Source of the DNA: Pelomyxa schiedti
Taxonomy: Eukaryota > Evosea > Pelobiontida > Pelomyxidae
Length of the DNA: 36,865 nucleotides
Assembly: GCA_020536535.1 (NCBI GenBank)
Contig: JAHLWZ010000966.1
Coordinates: 1-36,865, forward strand
Direction of reading: 5' to 3'
Both the position numbers and the translations under genes were made by a program. The notes beneath the pieces are model-generated. The model saw only the letters and a list, made by a program, of their open reading frames with translations. It searched no databases and was not told the DNA's origin. This document shows, one piece after another, positions 1-10,993 of this stretch; position 1 is the first letter of the stretch; each line of letters starts with the position of its first letter.

Positions 1-2
1 CA

Positions 3-407
3 ACTTACAACCTACTTAATGAAGCAATTCCTGTACCAGAACTCCCACAAACACCACTCCCCCCAAAGTCTGTACCAAATAGCACATACAACTCAACCGG
101 AGTCTCCCAACTACCCGAAACACAAACACAAGCACAAGCACAAGCACAAGCACAAGCACAAGCACAAGCACAAGCACAAGCACAACCACAACCACAGGCG
201 CAGGCACAAGCACAGGCCCAGGCACAACCACAAGCACAGGCCCAACCACAGCCACAACTACCACAGTTACAACCAACCTTGCCTTTTGCTACAAATAGCC
301 CCCTGGTCACCACTCCTTCAACAGTAGACCCACCAGAATCCTACAATTCCAGGATGCACCTCAAACTTCTATCACGATTAGCCACCCCAGACACTAAACT
401 GGGGTAA
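3..407 (+). CDS. C-terminal part of a Gln/Ala-repeat protein (partial)
   Basis: A frame is open from the window edge to a TAA at 405-407, with no start inside, so this is the 3' end of a gene that begins upstream. It encodes a Pro/Thr/Ser-rich stretch, about 15 QA dipeptides, a more degenerate Q/P/A tract, and a non-repetitive tail ending in DTKLG. The repeat DNA can also be read as His-Lys or Thr-Ser, but only the QA frame has non-repetitive, protein-like flanks on both sides and ends at a natural stop. No domain is visible and no function can be assigned. The coding claim rests on the open frame and composition only. Confidence 0.5.
   Translation, partial: TYNLLNEAIPVPELPQTPLPPKSVPNSTYNSTGVSQLPETQTQAQAQAQAQAQAQAQAQAQPQPQAQAQAQAQAQPQAQAQPQPQLPQLQPTLPFATNSPLVTTPSTVDPPESYNSRMHLKLLSRLATPDTKLG
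119..240. repeat. CACAAG hexanucleotide microsatellite
   Basis: Near-perfect tandem copies of a 6-bp unit (CACAAG, equivalently CAAGCA) run from about 121 to 185. They decay into CAACCA and CAGGCN variants to about 250. As a multiple of three it keeps the reading frame and encodes Gln-Ala pairs, so copy number can change without breaking the gene. Confidence 0.9.
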
Positions 408-540
408 CACACCATTTTCCCACAGTTAAATTGCAAAGTTTTGTTTACTAGATACACATGAAGAATTTGTTTTAAAACACAAGAATTGATTGGGAATCAC
501 TTTCGTGATTGTAGATAGCACAATATTGTATTTAACAGTG

Positions 541-1066
541 ATGGCTGGGCTCGCCACAATGACGGGGTATGAGGAGTTTGTGAATGAAGTCAACGCAAAG
601 TTCACATCTGACCTGATGGGTATTGGTTTCAACAATATTCTTAGTGTTATTTATTGTCACCAGACTTTGTGGAAATGTGGGCCAACCAGAGAGACCCCTC
701 AGGGGAATGTCAGAGGCTGAATTCCGCTCTGTGTAGGGTCTTTTCCCCCTCATTTTATGGAACCATTCTTAATAATTGAATAGTGAAACAAGTAACTGAG
801 GAGCATCTGATCATTGACACAGTGTGGCACACATGGGGTGAGTCCCTATGAACTGTTGAAAACTGCCACATTTTTTCAAATAACAACCCAAAATAGAAGC
901 AGAAGAGCGATATGACAGGTTCTTCCAACACAAAGCAACATGTGAGCGAAATGGCCTCAAGATCCCGCTTCCTGCTCGATGTACAACAATTGACCAAGTC
1001 AAGGCTCAATTTACGCAACTGCAACAACAGGCAGCAACCTGGAGATCTAATCCCGGGCTCCTTTAA
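541..1066 (+). CDS. Small helical protein of unknown function, four exons, 123 aa
   Basis: Exons 541-619, 664-732, 784-837 and 897-1066 join across introns starting GTATTG, GTAGGG and GTGAGT and ending in AG. Phases match at every junction and the total is 372 nt, stop included. No single open frame covers it. The start is the ATG at 541; a longer upstream in-frame reading lacks support. The product is charged and probably mostly helical, with EEFVNEVNAKF near the N-terminus, FVEMWANQRDPSG in the middle, EAEERYDRFFQHKATCER, and an end in TWRSNPGLL. No membrane segment or signal peptide is seen. I do not recognise the family. The consistent phases and protein-like joined sequence make a real gene likely. 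Confidence 0.6.
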
Positions 1067-1461
1067 CCTGGCACACGGGGGTGGTTTTGGTTTTGGATTG
1101 TGGGAAACCCAACCAACAAGTGCACGTTCCATCACATCGCCGTTCTTGTCTTTTTTTCTTATTCCGGGAAACTTGATGAAGGGTGACTAAATTTAAGTGG
1201 CGCCACTCCCCTGCGTGTATCCCCGGACACCAAATGGATCTTATCCCCGACAATTGGAAAATAACCCAGAGAGTGAAGGGCCTTTTGGGATCTCAACATT
1301 GAAATTTTCAAACAAAAGTAAGCCCGAGTGTGACGCTGTTCCGGTATCACGCTAACACAGTAATAGGAAACACGGTAATCACGCGGAATTAATATACGTA
1401 TCGTTGTAATGCTCGCATCCATTGTGCTCGCTTTTTTTTTCCTTTGACTCGTACGACAGAA
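1067..1461. other. Gene-free stretch: 5' region of the Sel1 gene
   Basis: About 395 bases between the small helical protein and the Sel1-repeat gene. It holds G/T-rich then mixed sequence and a T tract at about 1433-1442 just before the start codon. I see no exon, RNA or repeat here. It presumably contains the terminator of one gene and the promoter of the next. Confidence 0.4.
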
Positions 1462-3012
1462 ATGGATCCGTCAATACCAACAGAAATGCCGTTCGAGTGT
1501 CTCATGGATAGAATGGGTCCAGGCGGCAAGGATGTCCACGTAAAATGCAAGTTCGTGATTGGACAGAGCGAGCCGAAGGGATTCACTGTATTCGAGGCCT
1601 TGGCCGAAACAAAGAGCGACCCAGACATGCTGCGCATGGTCGGCGAATTCTACATAAGAGGGCAAGGGACAGAGGCAGATCCTGTGGCTGGATTCAAGTA
1701 TTTCCGGAAGGCAGCTGACCTCGGAAGTGTGAAAGCATTGTGGAACATGGCTAATTGCTACTTGCACGGGACTGGCGTCAAGAAAGATCCTGCCAAAGCT
1801 ATTCCTTTACTTCAGAGGGCTTCAGATGCCGGAGAACCAACAGCAACGTTCACTCTTGCCCACTGCTACATGGACGGCTCCGGTGAGGCGGCAAATATCA
1901 GCAGGGCAGTTACTTTATTTCAGAAGGCTGCTGACGAAGGAAGCGCTGCGGCAAATCTTGATCTTGGAATTCTCTATGCAAATGGTTCAGGAGTCAAAAA
2001 GGATGACAGTAAAGCAATATCTCTCTTCAAGAAAGCTGCTGCTGCAAAGGATAAAAAGGACAAAGAGGTCGTATGGATGGCTGAGCTCTTTCTCAGTGAC
2101 TACTACATGTCTGGTGATGGAGTACCACAGAATTTCGTCAAAGGTGTAGCTCTTATGCAAAAAGCCGTGAAGGCAGGGAACCCGCAGGCATTATGGCGCT
2201 TGGGCTGCTGTTATGAGGAGGGGCAAGGAGTTGAGAAAGATGTCAGAAAGGCAATCGGTCTTTATGAAAGGTCTGCTGAAGGTGGCTTCGTAAAAGCAAT
2301 GCAGAGCCTTGGTGAGCACTTGTTGACTGGAGAAGGTATTTCACGAGATGTGGTGAAAGCTGTTGCCCTTTTGAATAGAGCTGCAAACAACGGATACACA
2401 CGTTCAATGCGCCTACTTGCACAGTATTACAAAGAGCAAGGTGGTGAAGAGGACCTCCAAAAAGCAATCTCCCTCCTGAGTAAGGCTATTGATGCCGGAG
2501 ATGAAACAGCACTGGTCGAACTTAGTCACTACTACAGCACGGGAGCAGGTGTCCCTGTTGATATGAAGCGGTCTGTGTCACTCCTTAGAAAGGGCTACAG
2601 CATGGGTAACGCTGAAGCCGGAGTTGCACTTGGATGGGCTTACTTGACAGGGGCTTACAATGTAACTCGCAACGTCCACAAAGCTCTACCCATTTTGAAG
2701 AAGGTTGCCAGAGTGTCATCTGATGCGAAAACAATGTTGGCATTGTGCTATGAAACAGGCTGGGGCATAGACATCGACACAAGTAAAGCTGACTCTCTAT
2801 ACCAAGAAGTCATTGAAAATGGCTATGCGGAGGCTATCTTCAAGGTTGGGCAGAATTTGGAACTGGGTTCTTGGGGGGCACCAAAAGACATGGGTAAGGC
2901 CTTTCTACTTTTCAGCAGGGCCGCTCTGGCAGGAAATGAGAAGGCAGTCGCCAAGCTTGCAGTACTCTTCCGTTTTACAAACCATGTGTTTGAGGCGGTA
3001 ACCAAAACCTAA
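1462..3012 (+). CDS. Sel1-like repeat protein, intronless, 516 aa
   Basis: One uninterrupted frame from ATG 1462 to TAA 3010-3012. The frame extends slightly upstream through a TTG, but ATG 1462 is the first real start. After about 70 residues it consists of roughly eleven Sel1-like repeats of about 36 residues, with the usual A-x-W/L-x-L-G-x-x-Y-x-x-G-x-G-V-x-x-D core (for example ALWNMANCYLHGTGVKKD). These form paired helices of an alpha-solenoid. Sel1 proteins are usually adaptors for protein complexes, as in ER-associated degradation or signalling, but nothing here fixes the partner. No signal peptide or TM segment is seen, so it is probably cytosolic. It is the only long gene in the window without introns. 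It converges on a second Sel1-containing gene at 3823-7018. Confidence 0.9.
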   Translation: MDPSIPTEMPFECLMDRMGPGGKDVHVKCKFVIGQSEPKGFTVFEALAETKSDPDMLRMVGEFYIRGQGTEADPVAGFKYFRKAADLGSVKALWNMANCYLHGTGVKKDPAKAIPLLQRASDAGEPTATFTLAHCYMDGSGEAANISRAVTLFQKAADEGSAAANLDLGILYANGSGVKKDDSKAISLFKKAAAAKDKKDKEVVWMAELFLSDYYMSGDGVPQNFVKGVALMQKAVKAGNPQALWRLGCCYEEGQGVEKDVRKAIGLYERSAEGGFVKAMQSLGEHLLTGEGISRDVVKAVALLNRAANNGYTRSMRLLAQYYKEQGGEEDLQKAISLLSKAIDAGDETALVELSHYYSTGAGVPVDMKRSVSLLRKGYSMGNAEAGVALGWAYLTGAYNVTRNVHKALPILKKVARVSSDAKTMLALCYETGWGIDIDTSKADSLYQEVIENGYAEAIFKVGQNLELGSWGAPKDMGKAFLLFSRAALAGNEKAVAKLAVLFRFTNHVFEAVTKT

Positions 3013-3822
3013 GCCGCACTCACGTAATACAATGACCTCTTTGTTTAAAAAACCTTTCTCTGGGCTCATTAACAAAATGTAAAAAAAAGGAACAAGGGTG
3101 CAAAGCACCTAGGCAGTTCTCATGTATGTTGGAGCAGTCGGCAAGAAGTAAGACTTTATTTCCTCGCTTCCAAGTACAGCCACAAGCGTCTTTTCTGGTG
3201 GCACTGACACGATCCCAGACGTCGTACAAGTAACGCCAGTAGGAGAAAAAAAAAATTGATACACTTCTTGTTCGTGGTCGTTTTGCCGAAACAAACGCCG
3301 CTGACCACAAACACATAAAAAAACGTAGGCCCCACACGACCAAGTTATGTAAATAATAATATACAAGATCTACTAAGACTGTCGGTTTTTGGTAGTACCA
3401 TGCATGCCACATACGCGATACAGTAACCCTGTTTTTCATAGCGTTTTTAAATCATCGTTCAACTTCCAACCCCCAACAACAACAACCACCAACCCCAAGT
3501 CACCAGAGTACTCTCGAGCTTGAGACCCACGCAAATCCAAGATATGCCATTCTCTCACTTTATGCAGTTTGTGCTAACCACGAGTTAATAGGCAAGAACC
3601 CCAGCAGAACCACAGCCGCCACAGAGTACTCTTCTGCCTGCCCGATTTCAGCCTCAGTTCATCATAATAAGTAAATCTTCAACATGTACATGTTCAGTTC
3701 ATAATAAGTAAATCATCATTCACTTCCAACCATGCTTTATTCGAAAATTTCCTTCAATCAAAACTTTTTTGTTTTGTTAGCTATTCGACAGTGGTATGTG
3801 GTGTGGATGGATGGATTTGGGC
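3013..3822. other. Convergent intergenic region with short direct repeats
   Basis: 810 bases between two genes that converge. I see no convincing exon. A near-copy of AAATCATCgTTCAACTTCCAACC occurs at about 3450 and again at about 3711. The motif CAGTTCATAATAAGTAAATC is repeated at about 3655 and 3691. The spacer between the outer copies is C/A-rich. It could be a remnant of a small insertion or just 3' UTR sequence. Confidence 0.4.
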
Positions 3823-6800
3823 TCATGCAAAGGATGAATGGGCTGCTGCGTCCTGGTGGTTCTGAGCGGCCGCAAAGGCAAACCACCTCCTGGCCTCATT
3901 CGCGTCCCTCCCCACAATGCCGTTCACTCCACTCTCATACAACAGCCCCAGGTGGAACTGAGCCTCGGGGAACCCTTGCTCGGCAGCGGCCCTGTACAGC
4001 TCAAACGCAACGCCGCAGCTCCTGTCCACCCCCTTGCCGTGCTGGTAGCACTGAGCCAGGCTGTCTTGGCCAGGAGCCCAGCCCTGCGCTGATGATGCCT
4101 GGTAGTACCCAATGGCCAGTGTAGGATCCTTGACGAGGCCGGTTGCAGAGGGGATGCCAGCCTCGTGGAGCGAGCCGAGCCTGCTGGCCGCCATCGGGTT
4201 GTTCTTGCTGGCAGAAGCTTCAAACAGCCTCACGGCCTCGCTCGGGCTCTTTGGCACGCCCTGGCCCTTCAGGTAGCAGTACCCAAGGTAGAACTGGCCC
4301 AGGCTGTTCCCAAACTGCGACGCTACCTTGTAGTGCTTCACGGCCTCGGGTATGTTCTTTGTAACTCCAACGCTCTTCTGGTGGATGAGACCTAGCATAA
4401 AGTGACACATTGCAGCCACCTCGTCCCCAACAGTATAGCCGGTGGAAACGGTAGCGGCGGAGGAAGACTGTTGTTGTGCCTGTGGCTGTTGTGAAGGTTG
4501 CTGCAAGGGTGTTGGTTCCGCAGCCCACTTATTGAGGAGCTTGAGCATGTGGGGGTGCGAGTTGCGTGAGGTGGCTGCTGTGGCCAGTAGGGTCTCAAAG
4601 GTCCAGGTTGTGCTCTTCTCGAACAGGTTTGGCTGAACTGAGAACACACACCTGAGAAGTAGTCGGCCAAGTGCCTCTAGTGAACTTGCTTTATTGACCA
4701 TCAATTGACCACTCTGGAAAGCCTGGAACATGTCGCCAGATACAAAGGACCTGATGGCATTCAGTGGGAAGTCCTCTGAGCTCGTGTCGATCAAACCTTC
4801 ATTTGAAGTTGAGAAGTCAAAACTTCATAAAGAAGGATTACCTTCACTAAGGGAAAATTTCATGGCAGGGATTGTTGTAGGAATAGGCATAGGCCGCCTG
4901 ACTGGAGACCTCTAAAAAAGTTGTTATAAGGACAGATTGAAAGGTTTCTAAAAATCTCACCATTGCTTCAGTACCAAAGCTCAGAGACTCTGTCGCCACT
5001 GGGCTCTCAGTTTCAACACCAATAGCCCCAATTTTAGGTATCTCTGATACTATCTGTGATAGATTCTTGTTCTCGAGGCGTAATTTTGGTGTCGGTGCTA
5101 GAATATTTCTTGTAGACCGCTCAAGTAGTGACTCCATCTCAGTGTAATGAAGAGCAAAAGCGAGTCGGCTCCCGGTGGGCTGATCTGCTGCCTTTATTAT
5201 CGCCTCTCCTCTTTCAATGAATTCGCGCATGAAATGTGATGTGCTAGATATATTGACACCTTGCTTGTTCCACTTATCTCTTATCTCATTTGATATTGCA
5301 GCGAGCATGCTTATCAGTTTCTCTTCTCTTTTAGTTGCCGCTTCCCTCACTACAGAAAACCACTCTCTGATTTGTTGTGTGTAGTCTTTGACGAGTGTGT
5401 CCAGAGAATCATTTTCATTTTGAACCAATTTAACGGTATCCGTGTGATGACGGTAAAGTTGTCTCATCCCCTCGAGCTTGTCTGAGAAAACGTCCTTACG
5501 AGAGTCGAAAAATTCATCAATTAATTCAGTTTGGTGATTCTTGTGTTCCGTTCTCTCGCAGATAAAGCATACAGGCTTGGAGCACTCCATGCACCATAAT
5601 TCAAACTCCCGGCTCCGATGAATCTTACATCTGCTGAAGGGGAAACTCTTCATTTCGTCCAAAGAAATAGCTGAGTGATGCAGCAATGTGCCACCAGAAT
5701 GCTGTAACTTGAAACAGTGGCTGCACAGAATCATGCCATGGCATTCCTCACAGACAACGGTTGCTAGTTGGGGGCTATCATATCCACCTTCTTGACACCG
5801 GCCTGCCTCGCAAACAAGCCTCTGGGAATAAGCCTCCGTGCTTCTTTGGATATTCTCCTGAACTGGGAAGAGCCTCGGGTCCGCAAAGAGTTCCCTGCCG
5901 TCACTCACCAATCTGACCTCAGTAAGCTTTTGGCACCACCTGTGCGGACATGGGACTTGCACGACGCCAGAGTCTACTCTCGATTCCACAGGCGGGATTG
6001 CCAAGTCCGCCGCAGTAGCAGCTGTATTGATAGTAGATGCCAACGGAGTGCTGGGCTGCTGCATAGTTGCTGTCCCAAGTGGCCCCTTGATGGGCGAAAT
6101 ACCAATGCTAGAGGGCAAGTTCCTCCCAGGAATCAAAGAAGGCTTCATCGGCGACGCTTCCGCGGCGCTGCGGGTGGGCGTCCTCTGGGCCGGCGATGAA
6201 GAAGAAGAAGAAGGGAGGGCCCCAGTGACGCTGCCGTAGGGCCCGCCGCCGCCGCCGCGCCGGGCCGCAGGGTGGAGCACAGAGTAAGAGGCCAGGCCGC
6301 ACAAGCAGCTGTAGCACACCAAGTGGCCGCACTGCAGGCTCACAGGGCTCCTCACCACGCCAAAGCACACGCCGCACATCATGTCCACGACCCCCCTGCC
6401 ACTCCCCCCAAATCCCAATCCCCCAGAGCCAAGCCCCCCAATCCCATGCCCATGCCCAAGCCCCTTCCCCAGGCCCATGCCCACTCCTCCCAGATCCAAG
6501 GGCGAGGTTGTTGTTGTTGCTGTCCTCTGGGCGCCCGAGCCAGATGGCGCAGAGGGGGCAGAGGACGAGGAAGACGTGGAGGAGGAGGAGGAGGAGGAGG
6601 ACGAAGAGGCCACGATCTCGGTGATGCGCACGCGCTGCTGTTGGCGGCCGCGCACCTCGGTGGCTCCCTCCCCCTCGCCTCCCGACGCCTCCTCGTAGTC
6701 GTCCTCGTGCTCCTCGCGCCTCGCCTGCTGCTGCTGCTGCTGGGTCTGTTGGTGCCTCGGCGCGCCCCTCTGCTGCTGCGGCCGCGGCGGCTCGCGGTCG

Positions 6801-7018
6801 GCGGCCTCGTCGTCGGCGTCCTTGTCTCGTTGCCTCTGCTGGCTGCGGGGGACCCTCGCCGGGTGCCTGGGCCCGCCGCCCACGCTGCTGCTTGTGCTGG
6901 TGCTGTTGCTCCCCTCGTTGCCGTTGCTGCTGCTGCTGCCGGCAGAGGTTGTTGCGGTGCTAGTGGGCGGGGCTGAGGAGCGACGCCCTTGGGGTGTTGT
7001 GCTGGAGCCGCCACTCAT
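3823..7018 (-). CDS. RING / B-box / coiled-coil / Sel1-repeat fusion protein, 1033 aa
   Basis: Three exons on the minus strand: 7018-4961, 4911-4842 and 4796-3823. Introns are GTGAGA...TTTTTTAG (49 nt) and GTAATC...GAAG (45 nt). The total is a whole number of codons and ends in TGA. Residues 1-210 are low-complexity Ser/Gln/Arg/Gly. A RING-type zinc site starts at C215-x2-C218, then C230-G-H232-x2-C235-x2-C238; its last pair (C357-PHRW-C362) is split off by about 118 residues of low complexity. A first B-box-like cluster lies at about 403-448. A canonical B-box 2 follows (C464-x2-H467...C476-x2-C479...C484-x2-C487...H492-x2-H495). A coiled coil spans about 500-600, a TRIM-like order. Exon 3 adds about five Sel1 repeats from about residue 835. 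Probably a ubiquitin E3 ligase using Sel1 helices as its substrate reader. That role is inferred. Confidence 0.85.
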
Positions 7019-7453
7019 CGTGTGGTTCTGTGGTTGTTGTGGATGACAGGGAAGTGCTGGAAGTGCTGTTTATTGGATGTTTGTTTGTGGGTGTGTTTGG
7101 TTTTTTTGTGTGTGTGTGTGGTTGTTGTGGTTGTGGGTATTTTTGCGGGGTTTTTTTTTTTTTGTTCTTGGCGCAGTGGGATGCTCCATGAACGTAATGA
7201 GTCAAGGTTTACCTTTCTTTGGTTTTTGCATTTTGATCTGTTTCACAGAACTGTGGAGATCTTGGAGTCTCTGCACTGGACGACACCGGAAGTATTGGTA
7301 GTGGGAACTTACATCAAGGACAAATCTCTCGACCACCGAAGAGTGGGTGATTCCTCGGTTCCGCTGAAGTACAGTTGCAAGCAGATCAAATTACAAACTA
7401 TTTATTCTGCCGAACACACAGGCAGCGTGCGTGTCAACGTAACAACAGCTCCA
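7019..7453. promoter_or_regulatory. Divergent promoter region, RING/Sel1 gene and UTP14
   Basis: About 435 bases separate the start codons of two divergent genes, so both promoters must lie here. The left half is G/T-rich on the plus strand, with a GT run at about 7108-7120 and a T run at about 7150-7163. The right half is of mixed composition. The UTP14 frame stays open upstream of its chosen start, but that part lacks protein-like sequence. No TATA box or other element stands out. Confidence 0.35.
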
Positions 7454-10400
7454 ATGAGACGACAACTCCCGAAAAAGCGACAAGCCATCTCTCGGCCCCA
7501 AGGCGTTTCCGGTGCCACCACGAAACGAACCAAGACCGTGCCGGATTGTCGTCGCCATGCGGCGCTCCCTGCCATGCTCGTGAAGTCGCGCCCTGCTGCG
7601 AAGACGCCAGAAAGAAGCGAGAAGCAGCCGTTTCATCTCAAAAAATCCGGCCATGCGCCTGTGCTGACCAAGACCACGAAAAAACAACAAGAGGAGGATG
7701 CCAGCAGCGACGAGAATGAGGAGGAAGAAGAGGAAGAGGAAGAGGAAAAAAAGGAAGAAGATGAAGATGAAGATGAAGACGAAGACGAGGAAGAGGATGA
7801 AGAAGTGGAGGAGAGAGCGCAAGTGGCTCCAAAACGAGCGGTGGGCAAGAATGAAAAAGATGCCTTGGAGGGGTGGGAGAAGCATGGCGAGTTGGGCATG
7901 TTTGACTTCATACCAAAGCAAAAGACAAGCAAAAAGAGAGATGACTTAGAAGAAGAGGAAGAGGAAAGTGACTCTGATTCTGCAGCTGAAAGCTCTGGAA
8001 ATGAAAGAGAGGAAACCAGTGATGACCAAGAAGACCCAGAAGACAAAAAAGATAAACGAAGGGCCTCCCTGGTGAATGCTATCCTGGCTAAGCAAGCGCC
8101 TGGCATGGTTCCCTCCAACCACTGCATATACTATGTTTAATTATTGAAGTGTCTTCTGCATCTATTGCTTGGTTTTTTTTGTTTTGCACACCAATAAAAA
8201 CCACTCCCACTCATCAACATTTAGAACCTGTTGCACCCCCTGAGTCCTCCAAAGTCAGCCTGGCAGACCTTCTAGAACCATTAGAAGGAAAAACCGAATT
8301 CAAGACGACAACTCAGCAGCTAAGTGGTGTTGCACGAATTCTAGATCCAGAAAGGGCCAGTAAAAAAAAAATTGCTGTCAAATCTCTCACCGAGGCTGAG
8401 ACCGAAATGAAAGAATTTGAGAGATTGCTGAAGGACTACGAAAGAGAAGAGGAGCAAGGGGGAAGTGAAGAAGATGTCTACAGTAATGATGAAGAAGTTG
8501 AGGACCCTACCTATAGAATCAAAGAGACCCCAATGAGAGCTTATATGGCCAAAAGCCTGGGACTGGATTCAAAGGAAAAGGAAGAAAGCAACGTTGTGGG
8601 GACTGTGGGAAATGATGGTGTGGATACAGCAGAAGACATTGAAGAACGAGAAAAAATAAGGATTATTCCATCAAGAAAGAATGATCTAGTTTTTCGTACT
8701 GAAGGAGTGATTGAATCCCGTGCTCAGGCCTCTGGAGAATCTGCAGACGACGATGCTATTACTGAAGGCGGGGAAGTACCAGATGAGCCTACCGGGAGTA
8801 TTACAGATGACGATGATGAAGATGACGAAAATTTCTCTACTCTTGTTGATTCAGCTCCAGAAGCAGTACCCTTCTTGTCACTTTAATCCCTCCCAATATA
8901 TGCCATTAACAAGATTTAGAGTGCAATAGCCGAAAGTGCTCGCATAGCAGCTTATGTGGAAAATGCTAAAGAACTGCATAAATGGCGGAAAGCTGCCGAT
9001 AACGTTCTAACAGTTAGAGTTTATGTTTCCTTGAAGCGTCATTCACATCTCTGCAGAAACCTGTGTCATTCCCTCTCAATGAATCTGCTGCAACAAAAAT
9101 TCCAGTACTCACTAAACAAATTGAAACTGTGTGCACTAGTTCTCTCTCTTTCGTTCTAACAGGGTAAAAAAAGCCGATGACAGCACTGGAGAAAGAACTT
9201 GGCCAAATAATGTCTGCAGGAAGTGCCAACCTTCTGTCTCTTGCACAAGTTCGTGCATCGAAAGTAGAAGAGGTACAGTTTTTAGGTGTGATTGCATTGG
9301 ACATAATACTTATTTAAGGACAAGAAACAAGTTCAGGACTCACTTCTTTTATCACGAAAAAAGAAATTCTTAGAGCACTCCAAGCTTAAAAGACAAGCAA
9401 AAATCAAGAGCAAAACGTATTGACCAATAAAGACAACTTTCTATTAATGTCTACTCCAGATACCACAAAATCCTCAAAAAAGAAAAATTAAGACATCAAT
9501 CAGACAAATTGGCACAGCTAATGGCAGAAGACCCAACAGCTGCCGCTGAATACAAGGAGAAAATGGAACTAGAGAGAATAACAGTTCTCCACAGTCTACT
9601 GTAACTTTTTTTTTTTTAACTATAGAATGAAAGGAACGTATGACTTTAAAACACAAAGGAAATACAAAGTGGAACCAACAAATCAAAATCAAAGGACTTC
9701 ATTTAATGCCAAATGTACAGCTTTTTACTTGTTGGTGTTGCCTAAGAATGTGAAGATAAAACGAGCAGTAGCAGAACAGAGGAGAAAAGGAAGAGAGCTC
9801 TTACGAAAAGACAAATTTCCAGAAGATGGTATTCAAGCAAAATAAATTTAAAATGTAGTTACGTCGTATAGCCCCTGAAAGACTTGCTGATGACGGAACA
9901 AAGCTGGGGCCAGAAATGCCCCACACAAGTGGTGACAAGAGTCCCACTGAAGTTATACGTATTGAGACTGTGACGGAAACCCCGTTGTTTATACCAATAG
10001 CCACTCACAAGCCAACATCAGACATAAAAAGCACAGCAAATTCAGTTCTTCCAACAGCATCTGCATCTAAAAATGAGCCAGATGAAGGGGGAAAGAAGAA
10101 AAACACGGAGGGACACCTCCTTATAAACCCCACTCCCAAGTCCGATATTGAATGCAAGTCTGCAGAGAGCGAGAACTTCAAAATAGATGAATCCCAGAAA
10201 GAACTACAAAAGATGGCCTTCATAGATGCTGGATTTGCTGAAGACGTATTTGTTCTTCCAGATAGCTTTTTCCATAAGAACCCCAGTAAATAGGAGGAGG
10301 AGGAGAAACCCCCGGAACCAAAAAAAGAAGCCAGTGGCTCAACTGAAATGCCTGGCTGGGTATGCCTCCCTAATCTCTTTTTCCGGTCTAAAAGTGTTAA

Positions 10401-10902
10401 CTGCAGGGTGACTGGGCCATAGACAAAATCAAACTGGCGAAGAAGGAAGAACCAGTCCGCACTACATCCAATAAAATACCAACACTCCTCAAGAAGAGAG
10501 TCATATTGCAGGAGGTACCCGCACCAAACAAAACAACAACACAATTTTTGCTGACCCAAACTGCATATCCCTAGAACAAAATGTTCATGGTTGACGTGAA
10601 GCCCCACGGAGTTACACCCGATCAATATGATGCATCCATGAGCATGCCGCTAGGCAGGGAATGGCAGACCCTAGGGATGCACGCACAAGCCGTACAACCA
10701 AGGGTGAGAATCCAACATTAACCCCACCAACCCACCCACCAACCAAACAAGCAAGCAACAAAACCTCCACTAACTAATCCTTCTTTCACAGGTCACCGTC
10801 AAGCGTGGCAAAGCCATCGACCCGATGGACATTGCACAGAAGTCCAGGCCTCTCATTCCCACACAGAAGCAGCCCACTACCTGGGTCAAACACCGTTCCT
10901 GA
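7454..10902 (+). CDS. UTP14: U3 snoRNP protein UTP14 (SSU processome), 14 exons
   Basis: UTP14 is a nucleolar protein of the small-subunit processome that activates the DEAH helicase for 18S rRNA maturation. Family blocks appear in order: SLVNAIL, SLADLLEPL, RIAAYVENAKELHKWRK, KPVSFPLNE, TLEKELGQI, KRQAKIKSK+YHKILKK, MTLKHKGNTKW, MPGW+GDWA (split by an intron), PLGREW and VTVKRGKAIDPMD. Exons: 7454-~8107 (or ~8134), 8245-8865, 8920-9012, 9057-9138, 9184-9272, 9319-9416, 9460-9583, 9634-9714, 9747-9828, 9872-10245, 10294-10359, 10407-10514, 10575-10703, 10792-10902. All phases agree. The first donor is ambiguous (GTTCCC at 8108 or GTTTAA at 8135). Exon 1 encodes long acidic runs. Exon 2 carries an acidic insert of about 150 residues where human UTP14 has almost none. 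Length is about 903-912 aa. Confidence 0.9.
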
Positions 10903-10993
10903 GCCCAATCCAACACACAGAAAGTTCTTCGTGGAACCAAACAAAAAAAATTGGCTGAATACAAAAAACCGGTTGAAGAGCACAAAACAAAAA

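Noticed and set aside
119-250. CRISPR-like array
   Set aside because: Units are 6 bp with no spacers; this is a microsatellite in a eukaryotic gene.
19-327. His-Lys repeat ORF starting at ATG 19
   Set aside because: The frame is a shadow of the CACAAG repeat. The QA frame has better flanks, runs further and ends at a natural stop.
6272-6976. Long plus-strand ORF opposite the RING gene
   Set aside because: It is the complement of low-complexity coding sequence, with no protein-like features. The minus frame carries RING and B-box motifs.
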